This document shows, in pieces, positions 1-5,637 of a stretch of 8,575 nt of DNA. Position 1 is the stretch's first letter; each line of letters begins with the position of its first letter. Made by a program: the position numbers and the translations under genes. The notes below the pieces were generated by a model. It saw only the letters and a program-made list of their open reading frames with translations, was not told the DNA's origin and did not search any database. Source of the DNA: Burkholderiales bacterium (GTDB lineage Bacteria > Pseudomonadota > Gammaproteobacteria > Burkholderiales > Burkholderiaceae_B); contig SXZD01000024.1 in NCBI GenBank assembly GCA_005788065.1, positions 1 through 8,575 of the forward strand, in the 5' to 3' direction.

Positions 1-878
1 ATTGCAATGCAGCGCCGTTTCAGCGCTTTGCAGCTGACGATGCGCAGCGCCAGCGATGGCTTGATGGCATCTGCAATCTGGATGACGGGCAGGATGCGCG
101 AGAGACGAAAGAAGCGCAAAGTGTAAAGGGTGCGCAACTGCTGCTCGGTGTGCGCGGGGGTTACGGTATTACCCGCTTGCTTCAGCGCGCACCACTGGTC
201 GACATTGCCAAGCGCATGGCGCAGACGAGGTCGGTGCTGTGTGGGCACAGCGACTTTACCGCGCTGCATCTCGCTTTGATGGCAGTGTGCCTACGCATTA
301 ACCTGCCGGTGCCCGCCATGTTGCAGGGCCCCATGTTGTGCATAGACTGGGGTGCAGAGCCTGCCGTCGAGCGTACGTTTTCTGATTTCATGCGCATGCT
401 CAACACCGGAGAGGCGGCAGAGGTGTGCGTGGCGGACGGTTTGAATCCGCTTGCGCATGTTGAAACCAACACCCCGCTGGATGGCCTGCTGTGGGGTGGA
501 AATCTGTCCATGATCTGCGCACTGATTGGCACACCGTTCATGCCGGCTGTGGAGGGCGGTCTGCTCTTCATCGAGGATGTGAACGAGCACCCCTATCGCA
601 TTGAACGCATGCTGCTGCAGTTGCACCAGTCGGGCGTACTGGGTCGGCAGAAAGCACTCATCGTTGGCGAATGTTCCGACTGGAAGCCTTCACCGCTTGA
701 TGATGGCTACTGCCTTGCAGATGCCCTGGAGCACATCTCGCAGGTGTCAGGCGTGCCTATTTTTACGGGACTGCCTTTTGGGCACATCGCTGACAAAACC
801 TGTTTGCCGGTGGGGCAGCGGGCGCGGCTTTTGATGGCGGCAGATGGGCGTGCCTCCCTTCACACCATGCAGGTGTAA
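1..878 (+). CDS. ldcA: Muramoyltetrapeptide LD-carboxypeptidase, 5'-truncated by the window edge
   Basis: This serine peptidase of family S66 removes the terminal D-Ala from murein tetrapeptides in the cytoplasm during cell-wall recycling. The frame is open from base 3, so the 5' end lies outside the window. The GTG at 150 is only an internal Val of the family motif VRGGYG and should not be taken as the start. All three catalytic residues are visible: the nucleophile Ser in GHSDFT (codon 249-251), Glu in LFIEDVNE (codon 573-575) and His in LPFGH (codon 783-785). About 291 residues are present, close to the roughly 300 of E. coli LdcA, so only a short N-terminal piece is missing. The stop TAA lies 27 bp from the end of convergent purT. 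A related S66 role such as MccF-like immunity is possible, but the housekeeping neighbour favours LdcA. Confidence 0.9.
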   Translation, partial: CNAAPFQRFAADDAQRQRWLDGICNLDDGQDARETKEAQSVKGAQLLLGVRGGYGITRLLQRAPLVDIAKRMAQTRSVLCGHSDFTALHLALMAVCLRINLPVPAMLQGPMLCIDWGAEPAVERTFSDFMRMLNTGEAAEVCVADGLNPLAHVETNTPLDGLLWGGNLSMICALIGTPFMPAVEGGLLFIEDVNEHPYRIERMLLQLHQSGVLGRQKALIVGECSDWKPSPLDDGYCLADALEHISQVSGVPIFTGLPFGHIADKTCLPVGQRARLLMAADGRASLHTMQV

Positions 879-905
879 GAAGTCACTGGCCTGACTCCAC
901 CAGCC

Positions 906-2147
906 TCACTTCACCGGTTTGACCTTGGCTGCAGCGGCCTTGGCCAGCGTACGCGCAGTCTCCACATTGTCATGCCGGGCCAGCGCTACCCCCATGCGTC
1001 GCTTCACAAATGACTCGGGCTTGCCAAACAGTCGAACATCAACGCCGGGGTCGGTCAGCAGAGCGTCCTGCACACCTTCAAACGCAATGCCGGTAGCCTC
1101 CATGCCGCCATAGATGACTGCACTGGCACCGGGGTTACGCAAGGTGACATCTATCGGCAATCCCAGAATGGCGCGGGCATGCAGTTCAAACTCATTCTGA
1201 TATTGCGTGGCCATGGTCACCATGCCGGTATCGTGCGGGCGGGGGCTGACCTCCGAGAACCACACCTGATCGCCCTTCACAAACAGTTCCACCCCAAAAA
1301 TGCCGGCACCGCCGAGTGCACCGGTGACTTTCAGGGCAATATCGCGTGCTTTTTCAAGTGCGAGTTGCGACATGGGATGAGGCTGCCAGCTTTCCACATA
1401 ATCTCCCGACACTTGCACGTGGCCGATGGGTTCGCAGAAAGCGGTCTGAATGGAAGCGTCTGCACCGCGGGCGCGTACGGTCAGCAGCGTAATCTCATAA
1501 TCAAAATCAATGAAACCCTCAACGATGACGAGACCCGCATCCACGCGCCCGGCGCTGGCTGCATAGTCCCACGCGGAGGCTACGTCGGCCTGACTGTCCA
1601 GTTTTGACTGTCCTTTTCCCGAAGAACTCATCACGGGTTTGACGATGCAGGGAAATCCGATGGGCGGCTGGCCGTCGCTGCCGTCAATGGCTGCCTGCAG
1701 TTGCTGCAGCGAACCGGCAAAGCGGTAGGGCGAGGTGGGTAGTCCGAGCTCTTCGGCGGCCAGTCGGCGTATGCCCTCGCGGTTCATGGTGAGCCATGCC
1801 GCGCGTGCCGTGGGGGTGACGCGCACCGTACCGGCCGCTTCGAGTTCCATCAATCGCTGGGTTGCGATCGCTTCAATCTCCGGTACGACGATATGCGGTT
1901 GTTCTTTTTCGATCAGCTCCTGCAGGGCATCAGCGTCCGTCATGTTGATGACATGGCTGCGATGGGCGACCTGCATGCCCGGTGCATCTGCGTAGCGGTC
2001 CACACCGATAACCTCGACACCCAGCCGCTGCAGGGCAATGATGACCTCCTTGCCCAGTTCGCCGCAGCCCAGCAGCATGACGCGGGTGGCAGAAGGGCTC
2101 AGGGGTGTGCCGATGCGGGACGGAAAGCGGATGTCGGAATGGGTCAT
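906..2147 (-). CDS. purT: Formate-dependent phosphoribosylglycinamide formyltransferase (GAR transformylase 2)
   Basis: PurT makes formyl-GAR from GAR, formate and ATP, the third step of purine synthesis, as a folate-independent alternative to PurN. The 413 residues show the family layout: a Rossmann-like N-terminal domain with LLGCGELGKE (residues 25-34) and a PGMQVAHRSHV stretch (56-66), then an ATP-grasp core with the loop MSSSGKGQS (173-181). E287 and E299, in EVSPRPHDTG, fit the two metal-binding acids and have the 12-residue spacing of E. coli PurT. The C-terminal domain is complete. The N-terminus is about 9 residues longer than in E. coli. An in-frame stop at 2166-2168 rules out an earlier start, and the next Met lies inside the first conserved strand, so ATG 2147 is secure although its Shine-Dalgarno sequence is weak. 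Confidence 0.97.
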   Translation of the reverse strand: MTHSDIRFPSRIGTPLSPSATRVMLLGCGELGKEVIIALQRLGVEVIGVDRYADAPGMQVAHRSHVINMTDADALQELIEKEQPHIVVPEIEAIATQRLMELEAAGTVRVTPTARAAWLTMNREGIRRLAAEELGLPTSPYRFAGSLQQLQAAIDGSDGQPPIGFPCIVKPVMSSSGKGQSKLDSQADVASAWDYAASAGRVDAGLVIVEGFIDFDYEITLLTVRARGADASIQTAFCEPIGHVQVSGDYVESWQPHPMSQLALEKARDIALKVTGALGGAGIFGVELFVKGDQVWFSEVSPRPHDTGMVTMATQYQNEFELHARAILGLPIDVTLRNPGASAVIYGGMEATGIAFEGVQDALLTDPGVDVRLFGKPESFVKRRMGVALARHDNVETARTLAKAAAAKVKPVK

Positions 2148-2180
2148 GGCGAGTGACGGAGTCAGTCAGAAGAAGACCGG

Positions 2181-2186
2181 ATTGTA
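2181..2186 (-). promoter_or_regulatory. purT: Candidate -10 hexamer of the purT promoter
   Basis: The minus strand reads TACAAT, five of six matches to the sigma-70 consensus. It lies about 34 bp before the purT ATG, which would give a leader of about 27 nt. No good -35 hexamer sits 16-18 bp upstream; repeats occupy that place, which would fit activator-assisted initiation. Inferred from sequence only. Confidence 0.4.
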
Positions 2187-2188
2187 CC

Positions 2189-2242
2189 TGTCTTGCCTTG
2201 TTTTGCCCTGTGATTTTCCCGTGTTTTGCCTTCTGTTTTGTC
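2189..2242 (-). repeat. Four imperfect direct repeats upstream of purT
   Basis: On the plus strand TGTCTTGCC (2189), TGTTTTGCC (2199), TGTTTTGCC (2222) and TGTTTTGTC (2234) recur, which is GRCARRACA in the direction of purT. The start-to-start distances are 10, 23 and 12 bp, roughly one, two and one helical turns, so a bound protein would see them on similar faces. They cover and precede the expected -35 area of purT. They do not resemble the PurR operator palindrome. They may be regulator sites or only a T-rich low-complexity leader. Confidence 0.4.
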
Positions 2243-2301
2243 ATTCTTCAGGCTGGTCAATGCAGGCACGGCATGTACCCGTGTTTGCAGTTCAAAAAAC
2301 G

Positions 2302-3384
2302 CTAGGAATCTTCGTCCGCCGCACTGGACAGTCGCTCGATGTGTGACGCTTCATCAAAGAAAACATCCAGCAGCACCAGCATCACCGGGCCGATGATCAG
2401 CCCCACGATACCCAGTGTGATGACGCCGCCGAACACGCCAAACAGCACAGCGAGGAATGGCAGGTGCGTGCCGTCCTGTATGAGCAGGGGGCGCACCAGA
2501 TAGTCGGCAAGCATCACCAGCAAAACGCCCGCAACCACCAGTCCAATGGCCGCAGCGCTTTCCCCGGCGGTGAACAGGATGACGCCCACCACGGCCAGCA
2601 CGGCCGGCGCAGCCATGGGGATGAAGGCAATGATGGCCGTGAACGTGCCAAACAGCACGGCGCCGGGTACGCCGCACATGGCATACAAAGCGGCGAGCAA
2701 AACGGCTTCGGCAAACGAGACGATCACCAGTCCGTTGACCGATGCGCGCATGGCAGAGGGAAGGTGCGACACATACGGGCTCCAGCGGCGGCCCAGCCAC
2801 TGGTTGCCAATGCGGTTGACGGTGGCGGCCAGGGTAGGCCCGTCCCGGAAAATGAAAAACAGTACCCACAGCGCAAAAAAGAGGGTGGCTACCCGTTCCA
2901 TCACGTCCACCAACAAGGTCTGCACCGTGCCCTGTATGACATTGAGCCGGTTGGTGACCGAGTCCTGAAGAATGAGCGAAATCTGGTCGGGGCGAGACAG
3001 ATACTGCTGCCATTTGTCGTGCAGGTAACTGCCCACCAGGGGCAGATTGCGCAGCCATGGTGGCTCCGGATGGCCGCTGGCGTCGGCAATGTTGAGAAAT
3101 GCGGTCAGCGACAGGATGTCGCCCAATGCAAAGATCAGCAGTCCTATCATGGGGCCGACCAGCAGCAGGGCCACGAGCAGGGTGGTGAGCAGGGCGGCAG
3201 TGGCGGGACGGTTGGCTGTTTTGCGCATCACCCACACATGCATGGGCCAGAAAGCCAGGCCGATGATGGCCGCCCACAGCAGCGACAGCAGGAAAGGCGA
3301 CAGCACCCACATGGCCCCGGCGATGATGAAAACCGTGAACAGCATGCTCACCAGTGATTTGGGCTGCCTCAGGGGGTCGGCCAT
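2302..3384 (-). CDS. AI-2E family transporter, YdiK-like permease
   Basis: This is an inner-membrane protein of the AI-2E exporter superfamily (TqsA/PerM/YdiK). The substrate of YdiK-type members is not settled, so no signal or solute is assigned. The 360 residues match the family's usual length. Hydrophobic segments lie near residues 13-29, 31-53, 62-89 and 163-180. After a soluble stretch come 218-236 and a hydrophobic C-terminal half to about 345. The family signature is clear at DYLVRPLLI (284-292), followed by HLPFLAVLFGVFGG and GLIIGPV. ATG 3384 has AAAAGG a few bases upstream, a reasonable Shine-Dalgarno sequence. The gene is transcribed toward purT with a 154-bp gap and is divergent from the SIMPL gene. 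Confidence 0.9.
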   Translation of the reverse strand: MADPLRQPKSLVSMLFTVFIIAGAMWVLSPFLLSLLWAAIIGLAFWPMHVWVMRKTANRPATAALLTTLLVALLLVGPMIGLLIFALGDILSLTAFLNIADASGHPEPPWLRNLPLVGSYLHDKWQQYLSRPDQISLILQDSVTNRLNVIQGTVQTLLVDVMERVATLFFALWVLFFIFRDGPTLAATVNRIGNQWLGRRWSPYVSHLPSAMRASVNGLVIVSFAEAVLLAALYAMCGVPGAVLFGTFTAIIAFIPMAAPAVLAVVGVILFTAGESAAAIGLVVAGVLLVMLADYLVRPLLIQDGTHLPFLAVLFGVFGGVITLGIVGLIIGPVMLVLLDVFFDEASHIERLSSAADEDS

Positions 3385-3481
3385 GTCGCCTTTTCTTTCG
3401 TGTCGTGCGTTACAGTAAACGGATGCCGTCCATTCTAAAGCGTAGATTGGGGGCTTTGCTCACCCGAACCGGAGAAGTGTC
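3385..3481. promoter_or_regulatory. Divergent promoter region between the permease and SIMPL genes
   Basis: This 97-bp gap must carry the start signals of both divergent genes if they are transcribed separately. On the minus strand TAGAAT (3437 to 3432) is a fair -10 for the permease. On the plus strand only weak -10-like hexamers occur (TACAGT, TAGATT), without matching -35 boxes. No operator-like palindrome stands out. Confidence 0.3.
3471..3474 (+). promoter_or_regulatory. Ribosome binding site GGAG before a TTG codon
   Basis: GGAG followed by seven bases precedes TTG at 3482. It is the only good Shine-Dalgarno sequence upstream of the SIMPL reading frame and argues for translation from TTG. 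The signal-peptide layout argues for ATG 3668, which has no such site. Confidence 0.45.
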
Positions 3482-4561
3482 TTGACCCCACAACATACCT
3501 TGCCTGTGCAGACCCGATTCATCGCTTCCAACGGCGTTATGCTTCGCGCATCAAACAGCCATTTGTCCGCTGTATTCGTCTCCGCCATCTCACGTCGCAC
3601 GTTGGGGTTGTTGCAAGGCTGTCTTGGCGGCATTGTTTCAGTCTCTCAAAACCGCTTTGCATCCGTGATGCTCGCGCGGTCGGCTGCCGTCATGTTCGCC
3701 ATTGCAGTGGCGGCGGTGGGTATCAGCCCGGCCCGCGCTCAGGACGCCAAAGACAGCAAGGAAGCGGGCATGTCGGCACAGGCGGCTGCCCAAGGCATGC
3801 CCGGTATGTCGTGCATGGGAAGAATGGCTGCTATGGGCGGCATGGGTGGAGGCACAGGCGGGGGCACGACCGCCAGTGGGCGTCCCCATCATCCGCCGGG
3901 AGCCATGTGCGCCGTGCATGCGGCGGGTCCGCAGGCCCGTATCTCGGTCGAGCATCAGGCGCAGCAGGAGGTCAGCAACGATCTGGCCAGTATCACGCTG
4001 TTTGCCGAGTTCAGGGACAAAGAGGCCAATTCGGCCAGTCAGCGGGCCGCCATTGCCACCCAGCAGGCCATGGCACGCCTGCAATCGGACAGCAGCATTT
4101 CCGAGAAGCGGTCCAGCCTGCAGACCTGGAATGACTATGGTCCTGACGGCAAGATTGCCGGATGGCGTGCCCGGGCCGAGATCGTGATTGAAGGCAAGGA
4201 TTTTGCGGCGCTGGGAAAGGCTGGCGGCCGTCTGTCGCCCGAGTTTTCTTATGCTGGCGTCTCTTACCGTCTCAGCCACGAAGCACGACAAAAAGAGGAG
4301 CAGGCCTTGATGACACGGGCTGTAGCGGCCTGGCGTGAAAAGGCGAACACAGTGGTTGGTGCCTTGGGCTATGCCAATGGCTTTGAGGCAGTGGACGTGA
4401 CGGTCAGGACGTCATCGGATGCCGGAGTGGCTGGCCCGCAGATGCGCATGGCTCAACCGATGCTGATGGCAGCCTCCGCTGATGGTGCGCCTGCCGCTGC
4501 GCTGGAGGGCGGGCGCTCCAAAGTGACTGTGACCATCAGTGGCGTGGTAAGGGCGAAGTGA
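3482..4561 (+). CDS. Secreted SIMPL-domain (DUF541) protein with a Met-rich linker
   Basis: Residues from about 153 to the end form a SIMPL/DUF541 domain, the fold of periplasmic YggE-like proteins whose biochemical role is poorly defined. A classical signal peptide begins at M63 (LARS, hydrophobic core, ARA|Q at 86/87), so the mature protein is likely exported. The start is uncertain. TTG 3482 has GGAG at seven-base spacing but would add 62 residues before the signal peptide. ATG 3668 gives a normal signal peptide but has no ribosome site. Third-position GC looks lower across 3482-3667, which fits a leader. After the cleavage site, M106, M109, M112, M115, M118 and M121 recur every third residue, with C111, H136, H137, C143 and H146, suggesting a copper-binding segment. 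A second Met group is at 321-329. The domain call is firm; metal binding is inferred. Confidence 0.85.
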   Translation: MTPQHTLPVQTRFIASNGVMLRASNSHLSAVFVSAISRRTLGLLQGCLGGIVSVSQNRFASVMLARSAAVMFAIAVAAVGISPARAQDAKDSKEAGMSAQAAAQGMPGMSCMGRMAAMGGMGGGTGGGTTASGRPHHPPGAMCAVHAAGPQARISVEHQAQQEVSNDLASITLFAEFRDKEANSASQRAAIATQQAMARLQSDSSISEKRSSLQTWNDYGPDGKIAGWRARAEIVIEGKDFAALGKAGGRLSPEFSYAGVSYRLSHEARQKEEQALMTRAVAAWREKANTVVGALGYANGFEAVDVTVRTSSDAGVAGPQMRMAQPMLMAASADGAPAAALEGGRSKVTVTISGVVRAK

Positions 4562-4565
4562 GGTT

Positions 4566-4580
4566 CAGCGTTTGACGCTG
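4566..4580 (+). repeat. Small hairpin just after the SIMPL stop codon
   Basis: CAGCG and CGCTG pair around the loop TTTGA, starting 4 bp after the stop codon. A competing arm pair TTCAGC (4564-4569) and GCTGAA (4589-4594) overlaps it. There is no T-run behind it, so it may protect the 3' end or be weak termination at most. Confidence 0.35.
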
Positions 4581-4619
4581 GCTGGCAGGCTGAAACTGCG
4601 TCTTTGAATTGACGTTAAG

Positions 4620-4688
4620 GCGAAGATTTTTTTCGGTGGGATATGTCAGTTGTATATCCCACGGTGGTGCCAATGGAAAAATCTTCGC
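4620..4688. repeat. Nested palindrome of 69 bp
   Basis: The outer arms GCGAAGATTTTT (4620-4631) and AAAAATCTTCGC (4677-4688) are perfect over 12 bp. Inside them GTGGGATAT (4636-4644) and ATATCCCAC (4654-4662) form a perfect 9-bp stem with a 9-nt loop. The two stems are separated by 4 nt on the left and 14 nt on the right, so as RNA this would be one long rod with an asymmetric internal loop. Both strands read GCGAAGATTTTT entering the element, like inverted terminal repeats. No flanking target duplication is evident. It could be a bidirectional terminator, a small structured RNA or a miniature element. Confidence 0.6.
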
Positions 4689-4690
4689 TA

Positions 4691-4716
4691 TATGGGACTC
4701 ACCGTTGTGACCCATA
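4691..4716. repeat. Bulged hairpin adjacent to the nested palindrome
   Basis: TATGGG (4691-4696) pairs with CCCATA (4711-4716), and TCAC (4699-4702) pairs with GTGA (4707-4710) around the loop CGTT, leaving a two-base AC bulge. It begins two bases after the 69-bp palindrome, so the two would form neighbouring stems. Confidence 0.45.
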
Positions 4717-4823
4717 ATCTGAGGGAGTTTTCCCGGGTTGTGGGTCTGCGGTGTGAATCATGGGTTCAATCGAAACCGATATTGTGAATTTGCCTGTCGT
4801 TTTCGTATTCGCGCATTCTGATT

Positions 4824-4867
4824 ACGCCAGATTGCTTGTGGGCAACCTGGCGTTGAAAATCAACGCC
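4824..4867. repeat. Two overlapping, mutually exclusive hairpins at the DUF3135-like stop codon
   Basis: Hairpin A pairs ACGCCAG (4824-4830) with CTGGCGT (4847-4853), with an inner TTGC/GCAA stem (4832-4835, 4842-4845). Hairpin B pairs GGCGTTGA (4849-4856) with TCAACGCC (4860-4867) around a three-base loop. They share 4849-4853, so only one can form at a time. The TGA stop of the minus-strand gene (4862-4860) lies inside an arm of hairpin B. Neither is followed by a T-run on the minus strand. Confidence 0.5.
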
Positions 4868-5342
4868 GCCCCGGGAACGCGATGATGCGAGCACCGCCGC
4901 TTTGACGAACCGCCGGTGCCGTCATCTGGCCGCCAGCATCCGAACCTTCCATTCCGTCGTTGGCGCCATCTTCAGCGTGCGCTACCGGCACACCGGCAGC
5001 CCAGCCATTGACGATATTGTCGATCTGGCTCATCTGCTTGCCACCGACCAGCGACAGGCTGGGGCGGGCTTCTTCAAACACGCTGCGAGCCTCTTCCATG
5101 CTGGTGCGCAATTTGCCGAACGACTCCCACATCAGGTTGGACGCAAAAATCGCCGACTGCAGCGGGCTTTTGGCTTTCTGTTTGTGCATTTGCAGGGTGA
5201 ACAGGGTCTGTTCCAGCATCAGACGAGAGTCCGGGTTCGCCTGTTCGATAAACTCCTGCAGAGCGGCCTCGCGCTTGCGCTCAAACTCAGCGGGGTCGCT
5301 GCTGTGCAGTTCGCTCCAGTTTTCAAAGTCGAAGTCTTGCAT
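4860..5342 (-). CDS. DUF3135-like protein, function unknown
   Basis: This 160-residue soluble protein has no signal peptide or membrane segment. The N-terminal two-thirds fit the DUF3135 pattern as recalled: FDFENWSELHSSDPAEFE near the start, then a basic helix, and later a KSPLQSAIFASNLMWESFGKLR stretch (split here: KSPLQSAIFAS followed by NLMWESFGKLR). The last 45 residues are a Gly/Ala/Asp-rich, probably disordered tail ending in IIAFPGRR. ATG 5342 has AGGA seven bases upstream. It follows the leucine-zipper gene by 19 bp on the same strand, so the two are probably cotranscribed and perhaps coupled. The family assignment is by eye and no function is known to me. The helical content would suit interaction with the zipper partner, which is inference. 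Confidence 0.75.
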   Translation of the reverse strand: MQDFDFENWSELHSSDPAEFERKREAALQEFIEQANPDSRLMLEQTLFTLQMHKQKAKSPLQSAIFASNLMWESFGKLRTSMEEARSVFEEARPSLSLVGGKQMSQIDNIVNGWAAGVPVAHAEDGANDGMEGSDAGGQMTAPAVRQSGGARIIAFPGRR

Positions 5343-5361
5343 GTCAGTGTCCTATTCAGAT

Positions 5362-5574
5362 TCAAGCCGGGTCGGTCGTTGAAAGAAAGTCGTGTACCAT
5401 TTCACGCAAATCAGCCAACCGGGTCTCAAGCGTGTGCACCTGCTGGCGAAGGCGGGTGTTTTCCTGTTGCAGGCGCTCCAGTTCGCTGGGCGCCACCGGC
5501 ATCCGGATCTGCCCCACATAAACCGAGCCTGTGAGGCTGGTGGAGGCGCTGTTAGAGAAATGTTTGGTATCCAT
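5362..5574 (-). CDS. Small leucine-zipper protein
   Basis: I do not recognise a named family. The 70-residue product has a Ser/Thr-rich N-terminus and one long coiled coil at residues 31-64. Heptad a positions are L32, N39, V46, L53 and V60; d positions are L35, L42, L49, L56 and F63. This is an unbroken zipper with a single buried Asn, the pattern that favours parallel dimers in GCN4-type zippers. ATG 5574 has no clear Shine-Dalgarno sequence. M25 (ATG at 5502-5500), shortly before the helix and with GTGGGG upstream, is an alternative start. The gene lies 19 bp before the DUF3135-like gene. A plus-strand open frame (from 5392) runs antisense through it, but the heptad order and the operon arrangement make the minus strand the coding one. 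Confidence 0.65.
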   Translation of the reverse strand: MDTKHFSNSASTSLTGSVYVGQIRMPVAPSELERLQQENTRLRQQVHTLETRLADLREMVHDFLSTTDPA

Positions 5575-5625
5575 GTCATTGATACTGGGGACACCCCAAA
5601 TCGGTTTCGCCGTCTGGCGATTTTT

Positions 5626-5630
5626 GGAGG
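5626..5630 (+). promoter_or_regulatory. Ribosome binding site GGAGG before a CTG codon
   Basis: A full GGAGG is followed by seven bases and then CTG at 5638, in frame with the TPR gene. No ATG, GTG or TTG lies at a usable distance from it. It is the basis for placing the TPR start at a CTG codon. Confidence 0.6.
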
Positions 5631-5637
5631 TAGAGCT

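Larger units (their letters stand above)
4562..4859. other. Hairpin-rich gap between convergent genes
   Basis: This 298-bp gap separates the convergent SIMPL and DUF3135-like genes. It contains no recognised gene but several inverted repeats, listed separately: 4566-4580, 4620-4688, 4691-4716 and 4824-4867, plus a minor GGGA/TCCC hairpin at 4723-4734. No hairpin is followed directly by a convincing T-run, so a standard intrinsic terminator cannot be named. A 41-codon open frame (4760-4885, plus) crosses its right part. CATAAT at 4712-4717 resembles a -10 but has no partner -35. Confidence 0.6.

Noticed and set aside
879..905. Terminator between convergent ldcA and purT
   Set aside because: The 27-bp gap shows no stem followed by a T-run on either strand.
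2354..3310. Second minus-strand 318-codon open frame
   Set aside because: It is a frame-shifted copy of the permease gene, rich in Arg, His and Pro, with no domain.
2464..3357. Plus-strand 297-codon open frame
   Set aside because: It is opposite the YdiK-like permease gene. Its Gln/Gly/His-rich sequence is what the complement of a hydrophobic GC-rich gene gives.
3587..3622. Tat-like motif SRRTLGLL followed by LLQGC as a lipobox in the SIMPL leader
   Set aside because: Gln before Gly-Cys does not fit a lipobox, and a standard Sec signal peptide follows further on. The leader may not be translated at all.
4620..4688. Integron attC site or CRISPR-like repeat
   Set aside because: There are no GTTRRRY/RYYYAAC core sites and no repeated spacer units. 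It is a single palindrome.
5587..5619. Hairpins GGGG/CCCC and CGCC/GGCG upstream of the TPR gene as an attenuator
   Set aside because: The stems have only four pairs each. The T5 after the second lies next to the ribosome site, but the structure is too weak to claim.
5392..5637. N-terminal extension of the TPR frame from ATG 5392 (428 residues) or ATG 5560
   Set aside because: It runs antisense through the zipper gene, has no coding character and no good ribosome site, and would bury the signal peptide behind 30 or more residues.
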